From contig JAEETP010000003.1 in the NCBI GenBank assembly GCA_016290415.1, forward strand, positions 1-64,000: DNA of 64,000 nucleotides. Direction: 5' to 3'. Position 1 is the stretch's first letter. Every line of letters begins with the position of its first letter. Both the position numbers and the translations under genes were made by a program. Under the pieces are notes generated by a model. The model saw only the letters and a list, made by a program, of their open reading frames with translations, did no database searches and was not told where the DNA came from. The DNA is from Bacteroidales bacterium. Lineage in GTDB: Bacteria; Bacteroidota; Bacteroidia; Bacteroidales; UBA932. Of the stretch, positions 20,030-29,958 are shown in pieces.

Positions 20030-21052
20030 ATGCACAGGGGAGACTTTGACAAGATTCTTCAGGGAATCGTTATCCAGGAAGGGACGTCTAATGAGATAAT
20101 CAATGAGATGGTTCAACCTATTCGTGAGGCCATTTATGAGATGCTTCCATCGAGTTTGTTCCGATTCAGACCCTGTGGCGATTTACAAATAGAGGCTTTT
20201 GAAAGAGATGAGATATATGCTGTAACTGCTGACAAGTTCAATGACCCATATGATACCTTGCCTTGGTTTAATCTGGATGGAATAATTCAGCTTATTAATG
20301 CTTTTATTCGACCGGAGTCGTTTGAGCAACTCAAATCTTTCTTGGCGGCGGGGAATGATTTCCCCGATGAGTTCAAGAAGATGTTCCCCGAATCGTACTG
20401 GAAAGATGTCCGTGCAGGTATCATTGCAATTCCTGATTATAAGGAACTAGAGGGAGAGATTGAGGATCTTAAAAAACAAGGGTTAACTCAGATTGCCACA
20501 TTATGCCCAATTATTGCTCATTTCGCAAAGCGCTTTTCTTCCTATGCATGTTTCTGCGAAGATGTTCAATCTATTCTGATGTGGGGGCATTATGCGGATT
20601 CTCAAAAGGGTTTTGCACTGGAGTATGATTTTAGACCGACATTACAGTCTCCGTTGCCTAATGTGTTGATGTGCCCTGTCGTTTATTCGGAGAGTCGCCA
20701 CGATGCAACGGATTATATGACATGGGCCTTCTTGAAGATGAAACAAATGCCAGTCATCAGTACTGATTTATTGGCCCATATGAAGGTCGCTTTGCATAAA
20801 TCGAAAGACTGGGAATATGAGCAGGAGTGGCGCTTGATTGATCCTCGCATACAAGATCCGAATAATCCAAAACCGACAGTTACTCAGTATCGGCCTAAAG
20901 CCATCTATTACGGGACAGGAATTGATAAGGCCCATCTGGCTAGATTGCATGAGATTGCGGCACGAAAAGGGATTCGAGAATTTGAGATGATTATCGACTA
21001 CGGCTCGTCTAAGTATGAACTTCAGTATCGCCCCTTTCTGTCGAAAGAGTGA
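20030..21052 (+). CDS. DUF2971 domain protein
   Basis: LFRFRPCGD, DKFNDPYDTLP, CFCEDVQSILMWGHYADSQKGFALEYDF, KSKDWEYEQEWRLI. Confidence 0.85.
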   Translation: MHRGDFDKILQGIVIQEGTSNEIINEMVQPIREAIYEMLPSSLFRFRPCGDLQIEAFERDEIYAVTADKFNDPYDTLPWFNLDGIIQLINAFIRPESFEQLKSFLAAGNDFPDEFKKMFPESYWKDVRAGIIAIPDYKELEGEIEDLKKQGLTQIATLCPIIAHFAKRFSSYACFCEDVQSILMWGHYADSQKGFALEYDFRPTLQSPLPNVLMCPVVYSESRHDATDYMTWAFLKMKQMPVISTDLLAHMKVALHKSKDWEYEQEWRLIDPRIQDPNNPKPTVTQYRPKAIYYGTGIDKAHLARLHEIAARKGIREFEMIIDYGSSKYELQYRPFLSKE

Positions 21053-21104
21053 AAGGGCGCGTTCTTAAGGACTCGGCTGTCCCTGCGTTATTGGTTGGAA
21101 ACAA

Positions 21105-21477
21105 ATAGATGAATTAACCTCCCAGGCTAAGACCTCGTCGCGGCTTCGTATGAACTTAGATTTTCGGAATGGTCCGGACGATCAGTCGCAGCGGATGCTC
21201 AATGCACTGGAACCAAGGATTGTGATGCCGATACATATACACCAGGCTTCATCGAAAATTGTTGTGATTCTTCGAGGAAAGATTTGTTGGATATTCTATG
21301 ATGATAATGGTAACGAGACTGAGCGCGTTCATTGGATGCATATGGTTGGCCAAGGATGCTGATTATGGAGAAAGATAGGTGGCACTCGCTGGAATGCCTT
21401 TAAAGCGGGAGCATGCTGTTTGAGTCTAAGGATGGACCATATCATCCTATGGAAGAAGACGAGATAATGGTGAAGTA
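21105..21477 (+). pseudogene. wbuC: wbuC cupin-fold gene, frameshifted and with an in-frame stop
   Basis: Reads IDELTSQAKTSSRLRMNLDFRNGPDDQSQRMLNALEPRIVMPIHIHQASSKIVVILRGKICWIFYDDNGNETER, then after a frameshift DRWHSLECL*SGSMLFESKDGPYHPMEEDEIMVK*. Confidence 0.8.
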
Positions 21478-21631
21478 ACAATGAGAAGAATGAAGAGCGA
21501 AAAGATCATAGCTTTGGTGAAAGGTGCGTGGGCTTTTTGCGGTTATTTGTTCTGGCCGCAGAGGGGGGAGGATTAAATAGTGGGTGAGTAGCAACAGGAC
21601 CGGGAATGGGTGGTAACGAAAACAGCTAAAT

Positions 21632-22729
21632 ATGAGATTGATGAATAAAGATGAGGACAATAAGAAGATTGCAAAATATGCAGTTATCTCAGTTATCGTC
21701 GTTTTAGTGTTGTGGGCACTAACGTTTCTCTTGTTTTTCATTAATAAGATGGAGACAAGGGGTCAGTTTGGAGATATGTTCGGCGCCAGTAACGCACTCT
21801 TTTCTGGGTTGGCATTTGCAGGATTAATCATCACGTTGCTTCTCCAGAAGAACGAGTTGTCATTACAGCGTGAAGAGTTGCAGTTGACGCGCGATGAAAT
21901 GAAGAATCAGCGCGTTGAGTTCGAAAAAGAGAATAAAACGCTTAAGTATCAGAGGTTTGAAAACCTGTTTTATAATATGCTAAATCTGCAGCAGGAGATA
22001 GTGGCTGGGCTGAGGTATGATTACCAAGAAAAGCAGACCATATTGATTCCTCAAACAGATTCTTATACGCTGCAAGATGAGAGAAAGGTTGATAAAGTGG
22101 TGACGGGCAGGGAAGTGTTTAGATATACTTTTGATGAGGCTGAGATTATCCTTTCTGAGAAAGGGAAATTGGGGAATAATCTTAAAGTGTATGGCTATCG
22201 GAGATTCCTGTATACAAAAGGCTTTGGCGCTTATAACGATACATGGATACCCACGATTTTTGACCATTACTTCAGGCATCTCTATAAGATTATCCAGTTT
22301 GTCGACAATCAGGGCTTTTCTTTCGAAGAGGCATATAAATACGTCTCTCTCCTGAGAGGAACACTTTCGCATTATGAGCTGGTATGGATCTTCTATAATG
22401 CACTTAATCCTGCCTTCCACAAGTTTCAGGAGCTTATAGAAAAGTACAGCCTGCTAAAGAATATGAGGGAGGATTTGTTAACACGTTGCCTTGAATTAGA
22501 GCGTTATTACACGGGGTTAGGTCTTACCCCACAAGATTTAAAAGATGTAGGATTCACAGCAGGAGATTTTGAGTTTTATTTGACGGATGATAAGAAAGAT
22601 GCTGAGCGCTATTATGTGACTGCATTTTGGAAGGAGGATGAGCTAGCGAAGGGGTTGGATTGCTTGAAGAGATGGCGGGCATTTGTGAATGATGCCGCAG
22701 GAAAAGTGATAGAGAAAACATACAAATAG
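21632..22729 (+). CDS. putAbiC-like putative phage abortive infection protein
   Basis: Two TM segments then QFGDMFGASNALFSGLAFAGLIITLLLQKNELSLQREELQLTRDEMKNQRVEFEKENKTLKYQRFENLFYNML, the hallmark of the putAbiC family. Confidence 0.8.
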   Translation: MRLMNKDEDNKKIAKYAVISVIVVLVLWALTFLLFFINKMETRGQFGDMFGASNALFSGLAFAGLIITLLLQKNELSLQREELQLTRDEMKNQRVEFEKENKTLKYQRFENLFYNMLNLQQEIVAGLRYDYQEKQTILIPQTDSYTLQDERKVDKVVTGREVFRYTFDEAEIILSEKGKLGNNLKVYGYRRFLYTKGFGAYNDTWIPTIFDHYFRHLYKIIQFVDNQGFSFEEAYKYVSLLRGTLSHYELVWIFYNALNPAFHKFQELIEKYSLLKNMREDLLTRCLELERYYTGLGLTPQDLKDVGFTAGDFEFYLTDDKKDAERYYVTAFWKEDELAKGLDCLKRWRAFVNDAAGKVIEKTYK

Positions 22730-22915
22730 TGGTTTTTTCTTTCCTGATGATTCCAAAGGATTGTAAAGCCAGTAAAATTTGTTTGAATGAGATGGGCGCA
22801 GTTTGGGCTACGGTTAATCGTGTTAGATACTATTTGCTCATAGATGTGGAATTCAAATAATCAAGTTGTCGGTAATATGGGGGGATTTCGTTGAGTTGAT
22901 AAGAACAACAATAGC

Positions 22916-22923
22916 TATATTTG
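22916..22923 (+). promoter_or_regulatory. -7 promoter element for the YobI-like gene
   Basis: TATATTTG, exact match to the Bacteroidota TAnnTTTG -7 consensus, 30 bp upstream of the GTG at 22954. Confidence 0.6.
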
Positions 22924-22953
22924 TAAACAGTTTATTATTGAGCAAAGAATAAC

Positions 22954-25900
22954 GTGAGGTTGTCAATCTTTCATAATCTTTTCAAACAATTCCACAAAAA
23001 GCCTGCACTTTCCGTCCCGGAAGCCTATCCTTTGTCTCCTTGCATAGTAAAGCCATATGTAGAGAATGCTGGGAAACGTGAGGAGAATAAGGGGTATGTT
23101 CCGGTCTCACTTTTAATGCGGGCAATTAAGGATAATAGGATGCTCAACATAGCAGTGGCTGGGAACTATGGCGTTGGTAAAAGTTCAGTTATCAATACGG
23201 CGGAGAAAAAGTTGGATAGGTGGTGGATGTTGTGTTGGCGTCATCGCTTTATTAGGATATCGTTGGCTTCTTTGCTTACGAAAGAGAACAAGGCAGCTAA
23301 GGAAAATCATACGCCAGTTTCTGCTGGCTGCGTGGATTCTGTTACGGATAAACAGATAGAGTATAGCATCTTGCAGCAGATACTGTATCATAATAATCCA
23401 CAGACTACGCCTAAAAGCAGGATTCACCGGATTCATAAGACAAAATGTTACACGCCATATTTGATTACGCTTTTATGTCTTGTAACTATTGTGTCAGTGG
23501 TCTTTTTATTTAAGCCATCTTGGGCTTTAGGCTACATTACGTTTGATGATGTGGGTGATAATGTCCAGAACCTATTGAAATGGGGGCCATTAGTGGCCCT
23601 TAGCGTTGTTTTTTTTATACTCGTTCGCTATTTCTTGCTGCATTATTCATTTGCCGTAGGCAAAGTTGGATACAAGGATGTTGTGCTGAAGATAACGAAG
23701 AATATGTCGGTATTCAATGCATATTTGGATGAGATTGTTTATTTCTTTGAGAGTACAAAGTACGATGTGGTGGTGTTTGAAGACTTAGATCGTTTCGCAA
23801 ATAAGGAGATTATCTTCTATAAATTACGTGAACTGAATACGATTCTTAATAATTCCCATAGTTTTAAGCGGAAGATTAATTTTGTTTACGCAGTGTCGGA
23901 CGACTTGTTTGATGCAACGGAGAGGGTGAAGTTCTTCGATTATATTGTTACGGTAATCCCTATTATCAATTCGCTGAATTCATATGAAAAGTTGAAGGAG
24001 GCGATTCGTCCGTCGGAGACGTTTGACAAGTTGGGACGAACTGAGCTTTGGAATCTTTGTGACTATCTTCAGGATATGCGACTGCTGCTGAACATTGTTA
24101 ATGAATTTAACCAGTTCATCCTTCTTCTGGATTCCAAGGTGATGAATGAGAAGGTTCTCTTTGGTCTGATCGTTTACAAAAATTATATTCCGGATGACTT
24201 TGCCAAGATGTATAACAAAGCAGGTATTGTGGCTGGCATTTTGGAGGATTCGGACGAGCAACGCAAAAGGATAATCGCTGGCTATGACGAAGAGATTGTT
24301 AAACAGAGGGTTAAGATTAAGGAGGAAAACGATAATCTGACTCAGAAGCAGATTGCTTTAAGGGAACGTTATCTTGACAAGGCTAAAGAACTGACAGGTT
24401 ATTCATCTTATGATTTGAAGGTCAGAATCAACGGAAATGATTATCAATTTGATGCTGTAGCTGCACAGCCTTCTCTATTCCAGAAAGTTAGGGAGGGAAG
24501 CGCAGACTCTTTCCGGTTTAATAATTCCATTTCGGCTCGGATACCATCTTTTGACGCTGTAGACAAGAATCTTTTCGGCCTTGGCGGTTTTGACAACGCT
24601 ATGGCTCTGTATGAAGAAGAGAATAAACGAAAAACAGGAGAATTGGAGCTATCTATCTTGTCGTTGTCTCAAAAGAAGATTGACTTACCGAATACAGTCG
24701 AAGGTATTTATCAAGTAAACACTGAGGACTTAGATGAGAAGTTAAAAGCGCTTGGGAATCTAGAGAAAGAACAGTTGGTTAAGTTCCTTATTCTGAATGG
24801 ATATCTTGACCGTTATTACCAATACTACTTGTCGTATTTTTATCCAAACTCGCTTACTAGGGAGGACCGTAACTTTACAATGCGTGCGGCGCGTCATGAA
24901 GGGCTCCAATTTGAGGCTCAATTGGAGCGTTTGGACGAGGTTATCAAACGGTTCTCGGTTGAGGATTTTTCTTCCAATGAATCACTATTGAACGATGACC
25001 TTGTCCGTGAGATATTTGGCAAGAGCGGTCTGTACCAGTTATACCGTGCGCCAATTTGCAATCAAATCACAAAAAACAAGCGTTTAGACTTCATCCTCTC
25101 TGCCTATAAGGCGCAACCATCTGTGCCAGGGACGTTCTTCTTTTCGCTCCTCAAAAACTATGATTTCTGGAATGAGATAGAGCAGGAAGATCGCTTTATT
25201 GAGGATCAAGAAGCGCTTCGTGAGATTTATGTCAAGTTCTGCGACCTGCGTGAAGGACACATTAATCCTTTGTTCTGCTCTTGGCTACAGGATAACTATG
25301 CATTCTTTGATAAACGTTGGGAGGTAATTACGCCCAAACGGGCGCAGAATGTATTTGTTGCCTGTTGTCCAGTATTTACTGTGCTGATTTTAAGGGAAAC
25401 CCCAGAGCTGATTCTTCAAGATATTATTGAAAACCAGAGATTTGCATTCACTCGTAAGAATTTGAATGCTATCATTAGAAAGTTGGGCTTCTTTGAAGAG
25501 TATAGGAGCGCTGCTTATTCCGCAATTCTTGACGCAAATAATCAAAATCTTATTCGGGCAGTCAAAGCACATTGGTCTGTCGCCCTCAAATCGGCCTTCC
25601 CTGACACAAGCATTCACGAACGGATAGAGATCCAATGTGCCCTCCTGAATGCACCTGATAGCCCCAAGGCTGATGTCTATCGTTATCTATCCAAGCAAAG
25701 GAACAGGATTACAAATGCCGAGCTTCTTCAGGACGGAGTCCTAGAGCAGGTATTCGAGAATTCTTTGGTTGAGTCCACTTGGAAAAATGTAAACTACTAT
25801 GCGGTAACAAAAGGGAAGGGACTGCCACTCCAATTCCTGTACAATAATACATTCAAGGATAAAGTTGGAGACACTTTATCGCTTGAAGAAGAATCTGCCT

Positions 25901-26598
25901 TGGCCCGTCTCATTGTCTTTAGCGACAGCGTAAAAGTCTCCAAGTATGCAGAATTGGTTCCTCTCTTTTCGACTCCTTTTAACGGCATCCTATTCCAGAT
26001 TCAGCCGCAAAGGATGAAAGTCCTGGTGGAAAAGAAACTGTTAGAGTTCAATGCGACCAATTATAAGTTCATTTTTAGCCATTATCCGGCCCTCTATACG
26101 CAATTCCTTGTGAATAACCTGGAAGTCTTCGTCCAGCATCCGAATGATTATCCCATTAATAAGGCAGATGCGTCTGCTGCTATTTTGTCACTTTCTACCA
26201 AGAGGGCGAAGATTGATTTCATTCGCGCCATCAAGGTCCAAGATATTGTATTTGACCACTCATTCGTTTCTTTAGCCCGCAAGTTTATTGAAGATGGGGA
26301 TTTGAAAGTGACAGATGTCGGCCATAAGCTTCTTCTTTCTGTTATTACAGACGCTCCAATAGGAATTCGGGAATCAATTGGGAGGAGAGCCATCCTCTCT
26401 TTGGACTATGATCCGAATGTCGTTACTGATGTACTAAATGCTATGGGAGGTGAATATCGGCGATTCTTAACGGATACAGCAACGTCAAGCATTTCGTATA
26501 GCCTTGATGCTATAAAGATTTGCAATGATCTAGTTGCAAAGGGTTATTTAGTAGGATGTGAAAAGAACAGTAATAAAATAATTATACATAAGAAATAA
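22954..26598 (+). CDS. YobI-like P-loop NTPase (1214 aa)
   Basis: LSPCIVKPYVE, VAGNYGVGKSSVI (Walker A), YDVVVFEDLDRFANKEIIFYKLRELNTILNN (Walker B-like); two TM segments near residues 170-230; long C-terminal helical region. Confidence 0.8.
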   Translation: MRLSIFHNLFKQFHKKPALSVPEAYPLSPCIVKPYVENAGKREENKGYVPVSLLMRAIKDNRMLNIAVAGNYGVGKSSVINTAEKKLDRWWMLCWRHRFIRISLASLLTKENKAAKENHTPVSAGCVDSVTDKQIEYSILQQILYHNNPQTTPKSRIHRIHKTKCYTPYLITLLCLVTIVSVVFLFKPSWALGYITFDDVGDNVQNLLKWGPLVALSVVFFILVRYFLLHYSFAVGKVGYKDVVLKITKNMSVFNAYLDEIVYFFESTKYDVVVFEDLDRFANKEIIFYKLRELNTILNNSHSFKRKINFVYAVSDDLFDATERVKFFDYIVTVIPIINSLNSYEKLKEAIRPSETFDKLGRTELWNLCDYLQDMRLLLNIVNEFNQFILLLDSKVMNEKVLFGLIVYKNYIPDDFAKMYNKAGIVAGILEDSDEQRKRIIAGYDEEIVKQRVKIKEENDNLTQKQIALRERYLDKAKELTGYSSYDLKVRINGNDYQFDAVAAQPSLFQKVREGSADSFRFNNSISARIPSFDAVDKNLFGLGGFDNAMALYEEENKRKTGELELSILSLSQKKIDLPNTVEGIYQVNTEDLDEKLKALGNLEKEQLVKFLILNGYLDRYYQYYLSYFYPNSLTREDRNFTMRAARHEGLQFEAQLERLDEVIKRFSVEDFSSNESLLNDDLVREIFGKSGLYQLYRAPICNQITKNKRLDFILSAYKAQPSVPGTFFFSLLKNYDFWNEIEQEDRFIEDQEALREIYVKFCDLREGHINPLFCSWLQDNYAFFDKRWEVITPKRAQNVFVACCPVFTVLILRETPELILQDIIENQRFAFTRKNLNAIIRKLGFFEEYRSAAYSAILDANNQNLIRAVKAHWSVALKSAFPDTSIHERIEIQCALLNAPDSPKADVYRYLSKQRNRITNAELLQDGVLEQVFENSLVESTWKNVNYYAVTKGKGLPLQFLYNNTFKDKVGDTLSLEEESALARLIVFSDSVKVSKYAELVPLFSTPFNGILFQIQPQRMKVLVEKKLLEFNATNYKFIFSHYPALYTQFLVNNLEVFVQHPNDYPINKADASAAILSLSTKRAKIDFIRAIKVQDIVFDHSFVSLARKFIEDGDLKVTDVGHKLLLSVITDAPIGIRESIGRRAILSLDYDPNVVTDVLNAMGGEYRRFLTDTATSSISYSLDAIKICNDLVAKGYLVGCEKNSNKIIIHKK

Positions 26599-26945
26599 GA
26601 TAATAATGGCAGGCGCTAAAGGTTTTGAGAGTATGATGCTTTGACAGATATTAACAGAAGGCGCTGATAGCTGCGCTCAAAACTGCATACTGCCCCCTCA
26701 TTCGGTCGTCTTGTGTCGTTGCTAAAGTTGAAGCAATTAGAGATATTATTGAGGTAAACGCGTCCTCTTCCACCTTGACTGATTCCAAGACCAGATGTTC
26801 TGGGATATGCTGATAAGCTGGTTTGGGATGACCGTGATGTGCTGATATTAATGAAATTCTTGAAACTACGGATACTTTATCTACCAAAGATAAATAGCGT
26901 TTCGGAATAAAGCGCAGATAAAAAAGCTCTGATAATTCATTGACT

Positions 26946-28238
26946 ATGTCTAACCGTATTTACCTCTGTCTAGCCCATATGTCGGGCAAGGAGCAGGAGT
27001 TTATCAAGGAGGCGTTTGATACTAACTGGGTCGTGCCTCTGGGCCCGAATGTGAATGGGTTTGAGGCGGACCTGGAGCGGTTCGTGGGGGCGAGATTGAC
27101 AGCCGCCCCCGGCAACGGCAGCGCCCCTGACCCCATCGCTAAGCGTGTTGTGGCGCTCTCTTCCGGCACGGCGGCGGTGCATCTGGCGCTGATTGCGTGT
27201 GGGGTGCAGCCAGGCGACGAGGTGCTGGTTCAGAGCTTTACATTTTGCGCAAGCTCGCATCCAATCACATACCTTGGCGCAACGCCAGTATTTATCGATT
27301 CGGAAAAGGACACTTGGAATATAGATCCGGACCTGTTGGAAGATGCCATCAAAGACCGCATCGTCAAGACGGGTAGGGTGCCTAAGGCCATCGTTCCGGT
27401 GGCGCTGTACGGAATGCCGTATAAGGCCGACCGCATTATGGAGATTGCCGACCGCTACGGCATCCCCGTGATTGAGGATGCGGCGGAGGGTTTCGGCAGT
27501 CGCTTCAACGGTCAGGTGCTGGGTACTTTTGGCCGCTACGGCGTGCTAAGCTTCAACGGCAACAAGATGATTACCACCTCCGGCGGCGGCGCTCTGATTA
27601 CCCCGGACGAGGACTCGTGGCGGGAGATTATGATGTACGCCACGCAGTACCGCGAGAGCTATCCGTACTATCAGCACGAAAAAATCGGCTATAACTACCG
27701 CATGAGCAATATATGCGCCGGCATCGGCCGCGGACAGATGACAGTGGCGGACGAGCATATCTCGCATCACAAGCACGTGCAGGCGCTCTATGAACAGCTG
27801 CTGGCGGATGTGCCGGGCATCACCGTCCACAGCCAGCCCGCCACCGGCGAGTATGACTCCAACTATTGGCTTTGCACGATAATGATTGACCCGCAACTGC
27901 AGATAAAAGGGCAGGAGAATGCCTACAAAGCGGTTGTCAAAGGGGCCGTAGGCGGTGCTGCGGGTGTTATCCATATGGCATCGTCGGCGGTGACCTACTG
28001 CCAGCCCAACGACAATGTAGAGGCGCTGCGTGTCTTTCTTGACGCCGCCGGTATCGAGGCTCGTCCCGTGTGGAAGCCGATGCACAAGCAGCCGGTGTAC
28101 AAGAATGCCCCTGCCTACGTCAACGGTGTTTCGGAGGCCTTCTTCAAGGTCGGTATGTGCCTCCCCGCCGGCCCGTACGTGACTGACGAGGATGTGAGGT
28201 ATATTGTGGAGACGATTAAGGGGGCGATGGAGGTATAA
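26946..28238 (+). CDS. DegT/DnrJ/EryC1/StrS family aminotransferase
   Basis: VALSSGTAAVHLALIACGVQPGDEVLVQSFTFCAS, VIEDAAEGFGS, SFNGNKMITTSGGGALI (PLP Lys). Confidence 0.93.
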   Translation: MSNRIYLCLAHMSGKEQEFIKEAFDTNWVVPLGPNVNGFEADLERFVGARLTAAPGNGSAPDPIAKRVVALSSGTAAVHLALIACGVQPGDEVLVQSFTFCASSHPITYLGATPVFIDSEKDTWNIDPDLLEDAIKDRIVKTGRVPKAIVPVALYGMPYKADRIMEIADRYGIPVIEDAAEGFGSRFNGQVLGTFGRYGVLSFNGNKMITTSGGGALITPDEDSWREIMMYATQYRESYPYYQHEKIGYNYRMSNICAGIGRGQMTVADEHISHHKHVQALYEQLLADVPGITVHSQPATGEYDSNYWLCTIMIDPQLQIKGQENAYKAVVKGAVGGAAGVIHMASSAVTYCQPNDNVEALRVFLDAAGIEARPVWKPMHKQPVYKNAPAYVNGVSEAFFKVGMCLPAGPYVTDEDVRYIVETIKGAMEV

Positions 28239-28263
28239 TCGCTCCATCAAAGAATAGATACCC

Positions 28264-28566
28264 GTGACCGACAAGTTCAACTATAGCGTGTCAGAGAACA
28301 ATATCCACCTGGAGTCTTCGTTCACGGTGCCCAAGGTGGACTTTGAGCGCGAGCTTTCGGCAATCCGCGATCAGCATCCCGACAGCAAGGTGTGGAACCG
28401 CACCATCAAGTCGCTCAAGAATGAATGGGCGGTGCACAACGCTTTCTATGCGCTGGGAGTTTTTAAAAGCCGCACTTCACACACCGACCTGAACTGGCCG
28501 CAAGGTTGGATTTTCCGCATCGGCTATGCCGTTCTAGGCAAGCTTTTCTGGCCGTTTATCAAATAG
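28264..28566 (+). CDS. Hypothetical protein (100 aa)
   Basis: Intact ORF with GTG start immediately after DegT and followed by a hairpin. Confidence 0.6.
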   Translation: MTDKFNYSVSENNIHLESSFTVPKVDFERELSAIRDQHPDSKVWNRTIKSLKNEWAVHNAFYALGVFKSRTSHTDLNWPQGWIFRIGYAVLGKLFWPFIK

Positions 28567-28593
28567 GTTATTTACCTGGTATCCGATTGACAA

Positions 28594-28627
28594 TCTGGGC
28601 CGGCCCTTCCAATAGGTTGCCGGCCCG
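28594..28627 (+). terminator. Hairpin between convergent genes
   Basis: GGGCCGGC...GCCGGCCC stem followed by an AT-rich tract, between convergent CDSs. Confidence 0.55.
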
Positions 28628-28635
28628 GATTATTT

Positions 28636-29937
28636 TTAATGAATCGTTTTTAAGACTTCGTCAAAGCTATCTCCCTTAACGTAGTTGCACTGCTTCTTGT
28701 TTATGGGTATTGTCTTCAGGAGGCCTCTTTTTAGCAATGGCTTTATGTCTGACGATGCGGTGGGCTTGCTTATGCCGAATTTTGAGGCAATGTCGTTGGT
28801 AGATAGAGCCAACATCGGGTTGTCCCGTATCATTGACAGTATTGCCGCCTGACGGTGGTTTATGCCCCCAATGGACAAAATATCTATAGCCCTTTGCTTT
28901 TGAGATATCTTTGTCTCTATATATGATTTCAGGTCGTCAAAGGCGTTCTTGAGGACCTTAAGGTTATATTCAATAAAGTAACCGACATCGTTGTTATCTA
29001 ACTCTGTGTGTATATATGCATTCTCGTAAGAGGACTTGCTCTTTATGATGACAAGCGAGATAGAAAGGTATTCGGTAAGCCAATATCCGCTCTTTAGCAT
29101 ATACCAATAGAATAATGCCCTGGCGGTTCGTCCGTTGCCGTCTACGAATGGGTGATAATAACCTATTAGGAAATGTATTGTTATAGCCTTGATTATGGGG
29201 TGGAGGAAATACTTCCCATCTGAATTGGCAAATGCGCAAAGTTTCTCTATAAACGAAGGAAGAAGCTTAAAGTCCGGAGGGGTATGAACTATCTCACCGG
29301 TAATACCATCCTGTACTACAATGTTGTTACTGGTGCGCAATACTCCCGCATCTTCCGGATTGTCCAGGGTGTTCTCCGTCATTATTTCGTGCAGCCGCAG
29401 AATAATATCTTCTGACAGAGGGGCGTTTCTGTTTTCTGTTATATACTGGATAGCTGCATAGTTGTTGTGAATCATCTGCTCTGCACGTGTTCTGGGGGAG
29501 ATGTTTCTCCGGAGCATTTCTTTTGCAACCTTGCGAGTAGTTGATGCACCCTCGATCTGGCTTGAGGCAATAGCTTCTTCCATCTGAGAGGAAGAGAGGA
29601 ATTTCTCTTGACTGTCTCTGGGAATGATGGACTCGGTGCCCCAATAGCCGCCAAAGTTCATGTCAAAGTCGTGGCACATCTCCTGCATATGGCTTGTGAC
29701 AGGAACCCTGATCCCAAATTCTGGCCAGTAGAATGCATAAAGACTTATTCTGGACAGTTGAGTGGCGGCCCATAATTCCTGAGGAGTAAGATCCCCAGCC
29801 TTTTTGTATTTTACATCCGACCAGTAGAGATACTTGTTGTTGATGTCAGCAATTGTGGATAAGACTTCTTGGTTGCTAAGTTTTCCAACAGCATCTCTGA
29901 TGGTTTTCTGGGTCAGAACAGGCGGTTTCTCTAGCAT
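28636..29937 (-). CDS. Fic family protein with C-terminal helix-turn-helix region
   Basis: HPFVDGNGRTARA Fic motif; SSQIEGAST inhibitory-helix-like motif; C-terminal STNDIASKFGISKPTASSDIKPLLKRGLL winged-helix pattern. Confidence 0.92.
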   Translation of the reverse strand: MLEKPPVLTQKTIRDAVGKLSNQEVLSTIADINNKYLYWSDVKYKKAGDLTPQELWAATQLSRISLYAFYWPEFGIRVPVTSHMQEMCHDFDMNFGGYWGTESIIPRDSQEKFLSSSQMEEAIASSQIEGASTTRKVAKEMLRRNISPRTRAEQMIHNNYAAIQYITENRNAPLSEDIILRLHEIMTENTLDNPEDAGVLRTSNNIVVQDGITGEIVHTPPDFKLLPSFIEKLCAFANSDGKYFLHPIIKAITIHFLIGYYHPFVDGNGRTARALFYWYMLKSGYWLTEYLSISLVIIKSKSSYENAYIHTELDNNDVGYFIEYNLKVLKNAFDDLKSYIETKISQKQRAIDILSIGGINHRQAAILSMIRDNPMLALSTNDIASKFGISKPTASSDIKPLLKRGLLKTIPINKKQCNYVKGDSFDEVLKTIH

Positions 29938-29940
29938 TAC

Positions 29941-29958
29941 TTGTCAAATTTTTGACAA
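29941..29958. promoter_or_regulatory. Operator-like dyad upstream of fic
   Basis: TTGTCAAA-TT-TTTGACAA, perfect 8-bp arms, 3 bp upstream of the fic ATG; overlaps a TAnnTTTG box (CAAAAATA at 29956-29963, minus strand TATTTTTG). Confidence 0.6.

Noticed and set aside
27546-28280. 244-aa minus-strand ORF opposite DegT
   Set aside because: Antisense of a conserved aminotransferase.
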